Assembly (NCBI GenBank): GCA_022784065.1
Contig: JALFUO010000006.1
Coordinates: forward strand, 1-48,347
From: Bacteroidales bacterium
Lineage (GTDB): Bacteria > Bacteroidota > Bacteroidia > Bacteroidales > Bacteroidaceae
Reading direction: 5' to 3'
Length of the DNA: 48,347 nucleotides
Shown here: positions 39,112 through 47,334 of the stretch, piece after piece
How positions within the stretch are numbered: position 1 is the first letter of the stretch
Layout of the letters: each line of letters opens with the position of its first letter
Notes under the pieces: generated by a model
Seen by the model: the letters and a program-made list of their open reading frames with translations, nothing else
Databases searched by the model: none
Told to the model about the DNA's origin: nothing
Translations under genes and position numbers: made by a program

Positions 39112-39190
39112 GTCTGCTTGCAGACATTATAACCCTTTGGTGTAGCCTAATACACCAAGCTCACTTGGCTGTTAGGCTCTCCGAGGGTTT
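39112..39190. other. Cluster of nested inverted repeats upstream of the relaxase (oriT candidate)
   Basis: GTCTGC-tt-GCAGAC; TTGGTGTA-gcctaa-TACACCAA; AGCCTAA...TTAGGCT; AACCCT...AGGGTT. Confidence 0.45.
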
Positions 39191-39264
39191 TTGTCTGTCT
39201 GATGAAAGAGCAAGCTCTGGCAGTAATCAACAATAACCGTATAATCATTAATCAGTAGAATAAT

Positions 39265-41085
39265 ATGGGTAAAGGTAAAAAAGCCATGCTGGAAATCACA
39301 AAGATGAAGATGACTCCAGCACTAAGCGCAGAACATCAGCGAAAATGGGATGAGTCCCGATGGGAGTGTAAAATGGATGACCCAGAACGTAACTATGACA
39401 AGAGTCGTGCGCATCTCAACTTTGAAGTACGTAAGGGTGCGGTGATAGCACCTGTAGATAAATCTGTCTGCATCAAAGAAAAAGTAGATGCACGTATCGC
39501 AGAATGGAAAGCCGAGAGGCTTGCAGAAACAGGTGTAGAGCCCAAGGTTCGAAGCACACAGCATCTCTCGGTTTGTCTTGTTATGGGTGGAAATAGTGAA
39601 CGTATGAATGAACTTGCATTCGGAAATCAAGTGCTTCAGGAAAGAGGGAGCAACGCTCACATCAAACGGATGCCTGAGATAGAGCAGTTCGCTCTCGACA
39701 ATTATATGGCTCTGTCGGAAAGAGTCGGTGAGAAGAATATAATCTCATTTATCGTTCATTGTGACGAGAAGAACTGTCATATCCATGCAACCATTACTCC
39801 AATCTTGAAAGATGGACGCTTGTCGGCAAAGGATATGTTCGGAGGCAGTTCTTTGGTTGCAGCTCGCGACAAGATGCGTGAATGGCACGATTGGTATGCT
39901 GCCGTCAATGAGAAGTGGGGACTTGAACGTGGCGATAATATTCATGTCACTGGAGCCAAGCATCGCAATCTTGATGAATATCATCGCGAACTTAAATGCG
40001 AGATTCGCGACATGGAACGGACGAAAGCAAAAGAGCAGACTCTACTTGAATCCATCAAGGCAGATGTGAAAACGGCAACAACCCGAAAAGAAGGCCTGAT
40101 TTCTATGATTACAAACCTTGAGAATAGGCAGAAAGATGCATCAGGGAAACTTTCTTCTCTTGAAGAACGATTGGCAGCAGGTCTGGGGAACAAGGAAAAA
40201 ATCTTGGCACAGATTGAACTTTGTAAGGCATCACTATCGAAGTATGAGGCTGATCTTTCGGATAAGAATGCGAAGTTGGAGGTAGCAAAGCAAACACTCT
40301 CTTCCCTTACATCAGAGCAAGAGAAAGTTCAACTTGAATTGTCGCGCATGAATCTTCAAATAGAAAGACTTGACTCAGAAATCACAGAACTTGAATCTAA
40401 AAAAGAGAGCGTAGATGAAGGTAAGGCAACTTTACTCGGCATCTTCAACAAGGGAGATCTGGCTAAAGCCCGAAAGAAAATCTCAGACCAGGAGGATGAG
40501 ATTTCACAACTCAGGAAACAAGTCCAGGAACTTCAAACGGAGAAAGCAAAAGTGCTCAAAGATGCTCAAGCGGAGATTGACGAAGTTAAGAAGTCTCATG
40601 CTGAGCAGATGGCAACTTTGCAGCGTAGAGCACAAAAGGCAGAGGCAGAACGTGACAGTCTAAAACAAACCATCGAGCGACTACAGTTGAAGATTGCGGA
40701 ACTTGACAAGATAGCTCATCCAGAGCGTTATCGTCTATCTTCAGGTGCAGAACTTCTCCACTATTTTATTCCTAACCGCATGGATCCAACACTTCATATC
40801 TGGACAAAAGTTGGCAATGAGGAATACGATGCAGTGTCTTATAATGTTGGCTACTATGATGTAAAACGCTTTGATGATGGCGAGCTTACCATCCATGAAC
40901 TTGTCAATAGCGTATTTGATCCCGCAGAACAAGTCAATGCAAAACAGGCAGAACTCCTAGGTGCAGTCCTCATCGCAGCTATGGGTGGCCCAGCTCAAGC
41001 TCATGTAGGTACAGGAGGCGGTGGAAGTAATAGTCATTCTCCTTGGAATGACAAGGATAAGAAAAGAGGTGTTAAGCGAGGATGA
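39265..41085 (+). CDS. MobV-family relaxase (plasmid recombination/mobilization protein) with long coiled coil
   Basis: Pre/Mob-like NYDKSRAHLNFEV; SFIVHCDEKNCHIHATITPILKDGRLSAKDMFGG; coiled-coil EKVQLELSRMNLQIERLDSEITELE. Confidence 0.9.
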   Translation: MGKGKKAMLEITKMKMTPALSAEHQRKWDESRWECKMDDPERNYDKSRAHLNFEVRKGAVIAPVDKSVCIKEKVDARIAEWKAERLAETGVEPKVRSTQHLSVCLVMGGNSERMNELAFGNQVLQERGSNAHIKRMPEIEQFALDNYMALSERVGEKNIISFIVHCDEKNCHIHATITPILKDGRLSAKDMFGGSSLVAARDKMREWHDWYAAVNEKWGLERGDNIHVTGAKHRNLDEYHRELKCEIRDMERTKAKEQTLLESIKADVKTATTRKEGLISMITNLENRQKDASGKLSSLEERLAAGLGNKEKILAQIELCKASLSKYEADLSDKNAKLEVAKQTLSSLTSEQEKVQLELSRMNLQIERLDSEITELESKKESVDEGKATLLGIFNKGDLAKARKKISDQEDEISQLRKQVQELQTEKAKVLKDAQAEIDEVKKSHAEQMATLQRRAQKAEAERDSLKQTIERLQLKIAELDKIAHPERYRLSSGAELLHYFIPNRMDPTLHIWTKVGNEEYDAVSYNVGYYDVKRFDDGELTIHELVNSVFDPAEQVNAKQAELLGAVLIAAMGGPAQAHVGTGGGGSNSHSPWNDKDKKRGVKRG

Positions 41086-41124
41086 TTACGAAAAGCCTAC
41101 ACACGCATGCTTATATATAATTAT

Positions 41125-41157
41125 GAGTGGTCATTCCCGAATTGGAAATGACCACTC
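41125..41157. terminator. Bidirectional terminator between relaxase and DUF3644 genes
   Basis: GAGTGGTCATT...AATGACCACTC then CGTTTAGCTTTTTT. Confidence 0.75.
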
Positions 41158-41202
41158 GTTTAGCTTTTTTATTTAGAAACTATGCTGACTAATGATTTGT
41201 CT

Positions 41203-42270
41203 TTAGATTCTATCATACAAAGAATTGTATTCTTCCTCGCTTTGCATTTTCAGAACAAGAAAATCTACCCATGCTTGAGTATAACCATAGTTTTTGTTCA
41301 TCGTATCGTATATGCAGTATTTCTGGTTTGTTTTTTCTGGGTGTTCGGATCTGTTAGCAGGCCGTATTCCATATTTCTTCCAACATCTGGTATGTGTATC
41401 TTGATTAAAGTAGTCGACCATCTTGCCTCCTTTTTCGACTTTACCTTTCCCTAATCTCTTTTGAACCTTTGTAATGACCTCACCAGGTTTCATCAGATTC
41501 AGATTTGTGACATTGTGGATTTCGGTCTTTGTTTTTATAAGTGTCGTTAATCGCTCCACATTATGTTTCTGTTCATCAGTCAGTTTGTCATATGCAATGA
41601 ATTGAATAGGCATAGCATCTTGTGAATCGTGATTTGCAACTTGTATTAAAAATGCCTTAAATGAGTATTCACCACTTTTCAAGATGTCGGTAGAGATAGA
41701 AGAGCGATATTTCTCTATCCATTCATATATCTTTTTTGCTCCAGGATTATCAGCAACAGCTGTAACAATAGTTTTGTTTGAAGGATAAAGTTGTAATGCA
41801 AACGATAACGATTCACGAATACAATAGGATTCGCCAAACTCCTTTTCTACAATTCTGTCAAAGTTCATGAGCAATGATTGGCACTCGGCAAAGATTGTAG
41901 GATCAAGAGAAGGCATAAATTTATGTTCTAACTTGTTCCTGAGTGGAATAAAGAATTCTAGGTTTTTTCTAATGGCACTGCTTGTGTCATTTCCGAAATA
42001 GTTCTTGACACAAGTCTTTAACTCCCAAAATTGGTAATCTCCATCAACTTTTTTATAATGACGTTCGTCTTTTTCTTTATAATAAGGTTTTATTCCTCGC
42101 CTTATAAATATAGCATGAAATAAAGAAGTCCAAGCTATATTCATCAAGACTATGTATCCTCCAGAACGAAATTTAATAGCCGGTTTATTATAAGTCTCGA
42201 TAGCTAATAATGCAGAATCCAGCGCCTTTGCAAGGCAGCTTTTTACTATTTTGGGCAGTCCTCTTGACAT
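41203..42270 (-). CDS. DUF3644-like protein with HEPN-type RxxxxH motif
   Basis: ALLAIETYNKPAIKFRSGGYIVLMNIAWTSLFHAIFIRRGIKPYY; FFIPLRNKLEHKF (R-x4-H). Confidence 0.7.
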   Translation of the reverse strand: MSRGLPKIVKSCLAKALDSALLAIETYNKPAIKFRSGGYIVLMNIAWTSLFHAIFIRRGIKPYYKEKDERHYKKVDGDYQFWELKTCVKNYFGNDTSSAIRKNLEFFIPLRNKLEHKFMPSLDPTIFAECQSLLMNFDRIVEKEFGESYCIRESLSFALQLYPSNKTIVTAVADNPGAKKIYEWIEKYRSSISTDILKSGEYSFKAFLIQVANHDSQDAMPIQFIAYDKLTDEQKHNVERLTTLIKTKTEIHNVTNLNLMKPGEVITKVQKRLGKGKVEKGGKMVDYFNQDTHTRCWKKYGIRPANRSEHPEKTNQKYCIYDTMNKNYGYTQAWVDFLVLKMQSEEEYNSLYDRI

Positions 42271-42490
42271 ATATTTATTTTTCTAATTCTTTTATATATT
42301 AATCTTATACGTTTTTGTGCGTTTCGTATACTTCATTCTTGTCTCTAATCTACACGTGTATATTCTTCAACTCATTACTTTCCCGAGCGACAAAAAAGGA
42401 AGAACCGTACTAGTAAGGATTTGTCAAGTTATATCCCCTTCTGTGGGTTATGATAATTTGCACGCACAAGAGTTTTTATTCGTTAAAATA

Positions 42491-45400
42491 TTAAGATTCA
42501 GACTTTTGTCGTTGCAGTTCTTGCCTGATTTTGTCTTTCAGAGAGTCAATGAACGATTCAAAAGTTTTGCCTTCATGCTGAATTACATCTTGCGAAACGA
42601 GAACTTGATAACCACCAGCTACATGCACCTTGTTATCATCATTCAGGGTAGCATCCTTCAAGCGTTCGTTAAGTTCCCCGATATTATCTAAAACTGCAAT
42701 TCTAGGCTTAACTTCTTCAAAACTCGGATATTCATGCATTCGCACACGATCCATATCATAGCCAACCATATCGGTTGCCAGCAAAGCATAATTATCACTA
42801 TTCTCGTATGACCGTCTATGCTGCATTGTACTCATCAGTACAGAACGATCGCTTGTCCATCTTGACTTGATTTCAAAGTAGTAGAAGTCATTTCCATTGA
42901 GACGTAATATCAAATCCTGACCGCCTTGCTCGTTAGTAATAGGTTTTGGGATTTCCACAATATTTTCGCCCAGTTCTTCGTTGAGTTCTTTCAGCAAAAT
43001 GTCCTCTACGTACTTGCCAAGTTCTTTCTTGAAATAGAAATCGTTAGCTTCTCTCGCTTCCTGATCAATAATTTCTTTGCTAATCCTTAGAATATGATCA
43101 AAATCTGGATTGTTCACAAGCTCAGCGATTGCCTTCAGTTTGGAGTCATCCTCAACTTTCATCAATGCGAAGATGCTGTCTTTCTTTGTCTGGCTTTGGA
43201 TGACAGAAAACATAATCTGACCTTTATTCCTGTCTATGTCACCAAATAATGCATGCCACAATTCACGTTCTATTCCGCCACTGGTAAGTTTTTCTATAAT
43301 CTCAACAATCAGTTTCTGATGCTCGTAAGATGTAATAGAATAGCCTTTCTTCTGTACTTCCTCCTCAATCTCTTTACATTGGCTGAATCCGTCAAGTACA
43401 TTCGTACCAACAAACCACTTGGAAAAATCCTCATCGACGATATCCTTCTTGATACTTGCAGATTTGTTTGTATCAGTCACCTTCTTGATAATGGTGTCGT
43501 AAATTTCCAAGGCACGTTCAGGTAGGGCTGGCGATTTTTTCTTCAACCACTCAGCATACTTGTAATTACCTTGCTGATCTGGATACACTTGATAGTACGA
43601 AAGGTAACTCTTAGTTTCAGAATAACTGTACACCAACTCAACCATCTGTTTTACCCATACGGCCTTTGTGGTCTTGTCACTCATCAATGTGAATTTGAAG
43701 AGCGAATCATATATCAACGTTGTATAGAATTGACGGACATCAAGGTCATACTTCTTATCCAATCGCACAACATTCTCTTGTAAGGTAATTCCATAGTAAT
43801 TAGCTATTATCGGCAGCAACTTGGCAGGAATCGCTTCGCTATCCTCTGGCAATAAAGACTTATAGAGTTTTAGTATGACAACAACCGCATCACCACTAAG
43901 TTTCTTAGCTTCATAACTGCCTGCGTTGAAGAGTCGTGTTAATTGAGGATTTTGTAAGTCATGTTGTTTGTTGGCCATAATCGACCCTCGTACTCCATTC
44001 TGCTCTATGTTATGATTGTTTATGTAATTTGTAATACTATCCTTGGCTCTTGCATAATCAAAAACAGTATCATTTACAATATCAAAGAAGTCTGCATGTA
44101 CAAAATTAGCTACATTATCTGCATCCATCAAAGCAAGAGCCTCCTTCACTACATTATCGAAAGCTACAGGTTTCACCAGAGGAGATTTCTTTTGGAGTTT
44201 TAGTACTTCGTTCGGTATCAAAGTGTAAGTGTCGAGTAGAGCATCCTGATTGTCAGAAATGTACTTATCAATCTTATGGAGCCAAGTGAGGTCAGTGGTC
44301 ACTATCGTTAGTGCTGGGATAGCAGCCGCCAGTGTTGTTATAGCGATCTGGTGTTCGTTCTTTTCTTCATCTCGATACCAACGATTGATTGTGTTGCTCC
44401 AATATACCATATCTTCCTTTTTTGGAACTATCCAAGTATTCACCTTCGCAAACAATCCATAAATAGCATCAAGGAGTTCTAAGTCCTCTTCACAAGCCTG
44501 GGCTAATGTCTCATCCAACACTTTTGTTTCACGGACATAATGTTTGGCAGAATCAGTACCATCTACAATGCACAGACTCTCGAACTTGTTTCGCCAAAAT
44601 GTTTGCAAAGTATTGTAGTATTCACCCAACTTGGCATCTGCTTGTTGTGTCTTGAATGACGCTCTGCACAAATACTTAGCATCACGCAAGGTCGTTACTT
44701 TCTTGTCAATGAACTGACAGATAAGTTTGTCCGCAAGGTCTATGATGTTTCGATTTGCTTCTGCTTGGTCATCGTTGTTCTGACCATTACCCACTAAACG
44801 CAAGCTATCACGGCTATCCTTATCGCATGTAAACAGAGACGAATGAAGCAAGTAGTTGAATCCCCATTCCTCTGTACCTAACAGAGGTAGATAAATGTAC
44901 ACTTGTGGCAAAGTCTTGTCGAAGCGTATAACACGCAACACGCCATCTTCGTCTTCTGTGATTGGCAAAGTTACAATCACCTTACTACGCTTGGGTTCAT
45001 CATCAGTTTCTTCATTACTGATTATACAATATATGTAATAGTCTTTATCGTCTTTACCTACGTTTGTGTTTTTTGTACGATGAACCTTTGTTTTATAAAT
45101 AATTCCATCGGTTAAATTTTCGACAAAGTCCATTTCAAGACTGTCTCGCACATATGTGACCATTTCATCATTCAACCTATCGTCGAAACAGATGCTCTCA
45201 ATATTAGGATTTATACTTAACACGAAAGGCACCATGTCTGGTGCATCCTTGAATGCACTCTCTGCATTCAGTCGTGCTTGTTTGCCTTCGTGCTGATAAC
45301 TGAACAGAGTATGTTCAAAAGGATTCTCTGTGGTTTGCGAGAAATCCTTTCCCCAGTCTTGGGTATCATTCCATTGATCTTTCAGTTTCCCTCGCATTAC

Positions 45401-45862
45401 TTCCTTGTCGGTTGCGGATCTGTCAATTTCAAAATCAGAAATCTTGTAATAACGAGGATATTCTTCAGACGTAAGAAGTGGTGCTGTCAGTTTGAATTTC
45501 AATCCGAACAGATGAGTTGTCAAGAATCCTGTTCCATACTGACCTACCTGCACATTGTTACTGCTGACCTTGGAACTTGTCTGCATGATAAGTGCCTCTA
45601 TGGTTTTATGGGTAAATGGTACGCCATCGTGCATGAAATCTAGAGAATTTTCATTGCGCGTAAAAACAATTTTAGCTCTTTTTCCATCACATACCACATC
45701 ACGTGCATTCTGCACTAACTCCCAAATGGCACGTACAGGACGGATGCCGCCATTGTTACCTATACCTGTTATAATATCACGTGCTGGTTTGCCCCACATC
45801 GTTTCGTCATGCGCTTCTTCTTGTGATTTTTGAACCGATGCGAGATACTCTTCTTGTGTCAT
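42491..45862 (-). CDS. Sacsin/HSP90-like GHKL ATPase with C-terminal DUF3883-like PD-(D/E)xK nuclease domain
   Basis: 1123 aa; ELVQNARDVV (N box), FMHDGVPF (G1), GQYGTGFLTTHLFG (G2); C-terminal GGQDLILRLNGNDFYYFEIKSRW. Confidence 0.8.
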   Translation of the reverse strand: MTQEEYLASVQKSQEEAHDETMWGKPARDIITGIGNNGGIRPVRAIWELVQNARDVVCDGKRAKIVFTRNENSLDFMHDGVPFTHKTIEALIMQTSSKVSSNNVQVGQYGTGFLTTHLFGLKFKLTAPLLTSEEYPRYYKISDFEIDRSATDKEVMRGKLKDQWNDTQDWGKDFSQTTENPFEHTLFSYQHEGKQARLNAESAFKDAPDMVPFVLSINPNIESICFDDRLNDEMVTYVRDSLEMDFVENLTDGIIYKTKVHRTKNTNVGKDDKDYYIYCIISNEETDDEPKRSKVIVTLPITEDEDGVLRVIRFDKTLPQVYIYLPLLGTEEWGFNYLLHSSLFTCDKDSRDSLRLVGNGQNNDDQAEANRNIIDLADKLICQFIDKKVTTLRDAKYLCRASFKTQQADAKLGEYYNTLQTFWRNKFESLCIVDGTDSAKHYVRETKVLDETLAQACEEDLELLDAIYGLFAKVNTWIVPKKEDMVYWSNTINRWYRDEEKNEHQIAITTLAAAIPALTIVTTDLTWLHKIDKYISDNQDALLDTYTLIPNEVLKLQKKSPLVKPVAFDNVVKEALALMDADNVANFVHADFFDIVNDTVFDYARAKDSITNYINNHNIEQNGVRGSIMANKQHDLQNPQLTRLFNAGSYEAKKLSGDAVVVILKLYKSLLPEDSEAIPAKLLPIIANYYGITLQENVVRLDKKYDLDVRQFYTTLIYDSLFKFTLMSDKTTKAVWVKQMVELVYSYSETKSYLSYYQVYPDQQGNYKYAEWLKKKSPALPERALEIYDTIIKKVTDTNKSASIKKDIVDEDFSKWFVGTNVLDGFSQCKEIEEEVQKKGYSITSYEHQKLIVEIIEKLTSGGIERELWHALFGDIDRNKGQIMFSVIQSQTKKDSIFALMKVEDDSKLKAIAELVNNPDFDHILRISKEIIDQEAREANDFYFKKELGKYVEDILLKELNEELGENIVEIPKPITNEQGGQDLILRLNGNDFYYFEIKSRWTSDRSVLMSTMQHRRSYENSDNYALLATDMVGYDMDRVRMHEYPSFEEVKPRIAVLDNIGELNERLKDATLNDDNKVHVAGGYQVLVSQDVIQHEGKTFESFIDSLKDKIRQELQRQKSES

Positions 45863-45954
45863 AATTATTTTGTTTTTGTTCCATCAAATGGAATATTGTT
45901 GAAGGTTCACTTGTTGAAAGATTATTACAAGAAACTACTGAAAGTTAGTAAAAT

Positions 45955-47334
45955 TTAATTCTTGTCTCCAAACAGCAGCTTCAACTGTTTGTCAAAGTCA
46001 CTCATAATCTCACGGTCTTGAATGACACGGAACTTGTCATATTCAGTGAGTGCCTTTTCTACCGCCTGTTCGTGAGTCACGCGCCCAGCATCTGGAAGCA
46101 AAGGACGGTTGTTCAAATCCATATAGCGCTGTAGTAGAGCCGCCCAGTCTGCCATTGTCATCAAGATATGATCTTCTGCTCGTTGTTCTGCAATGTCTAT
46201 AAAGGCATTGCTCAACCTGTTCAACGAATCAACTTCCTTTTCGCTGAGATAGTTCTTGGCCACAGTAACATCTGATTTCACAACTCTTCCATCTGGTGCA
46301 TTTTTCCATGTTGTCAATCCCATGTGAGGGCGTTCGGCATCCGCACGGTCATAGATAATCTCGGCAGCAGTCTGTTTTGTTACCGCATAATGCATCATGT
46401 TCTGCACGGTCTTGAAGAACAACTGTGTTTCCTCAGAATCCTTATCATAGTCGGAACTACACTCACTATATATGTCTGTAATCTTCTGATAATAACGTCG
46501 CTCACTGATTCGTATCTCGCGGATGCGGTCAAGCAAATCATCAAAATAGTCTGCTCCGAATACATTCTTTCCCTTCAGGCGCTCATCATCCAACACAAAG
46601 CCTTTGGTAAGGTATTCTTTCAAGACTTGTGTTGCCCAGATACGGAACTGAGTAGCCTCGTAGCTATTCACACGATAACCTACGGCAATGACCACATCGA
46701 GGTTATACATCATCACCTCGCCAAACCATTTGTCCGAAGGTATCCTAATTTTTCGGATAGTGTCGGACAAATGTATTTCTCCGCTTTCATCAATTTGTTT
46801 AAGATGATAATTAACTGTACGAACGTCGATACCAAATAACTCTGCCATTCTCTGTTGTGAAAGCCAGAAAGTATTGGTGTCGAAGATGACTTGAACCTGT
46901 ACTTTTCCATGTCCACTTCTATACATGAGTACTGAGGACTCCATGCTTCTCACGGCAACATCGGGAGTCATAGTCGCACTGAAGTACTGCTGTGCTACCT
47001 TCACCATCTCTTTCTTTTGGTCGGCATTCATAGCCACAGCCATACAAGCTGCACGTGAAAGGCGAATGCTCGTCACCTCTCTGACTGCAGCATTGCCCAA
47101 CTCAGCCATCTCTGTTATCTCCACAAAATGCTCTCCAAGATGGTAACCCTTCTGTGAAGTCCATGCCTGTGCTTTGGCTATGACACGTTCAAAGTTCCAG
47201 TACTTGCCATAGCCCATCACTCTCGCCAACTTGCGTGAGTTCCACCATTCTTTGCCATCAGCATCAATCTCTCTCAACTGCTCGAAAGGAGATTGAAGCT
47301 CTGGGATAATGTTTGTATCTTGTATATTACTCAT
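45955..47334 (-). CDS. RhuM-family protein with N-terminal DinD-like domain
   Basis: N-term SPFEQLREIDADGKEWWNSRKLARVMGYGKYWNFERVIAKA...VREVTSIRLSRAACMAVAMN; C-term RhuM core VIFDTNTFWLSQQRMAELFGIDVRTVNYHLKQI...VGYRVNSYEATQFRIWATQVLKEYLTKGF. Confidence 0.85.
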   Translation of the reverse strand: MSNIQDTNIIPELQSPFEQLREIDADGKEWWNSRKLARVMGYGKYWNFERVIAKAQAWTSQKGYHLGEHFVEITEMAELGNAAVREVTSIRLSRAACMAVAMNADQKKEMVKVAQQYFSATMTPDVAVRSMESSVLMYRSGHGKVQVQVIFDTNTFWLSQQRMAELFGIDVRTVNYHLKQIDESGEIHLSDTIRKIRIPSDKWFGEVMMYNLDVVIAVGYRVNSYEATQFRIWATQVLKEYLTKGFVLDDERLKGKNVFGADYFDDLLDRIREIRISERRYYQKITDIYSECSSDYDKDSEETQLFFKTVQNMMHYAVTKQTAAEIIYDRADAERPHMGLTTWKNAPDGRVVKSDVTVAKNYLSEKEVDSLNRLSNAFIDIAEQRAEDHILMTMADWAALLQRYMDLNNRPLLPDAGRVTHEQAVEKALTEYDKFRVIQDREIMSDFDKQLKLLFGDKN

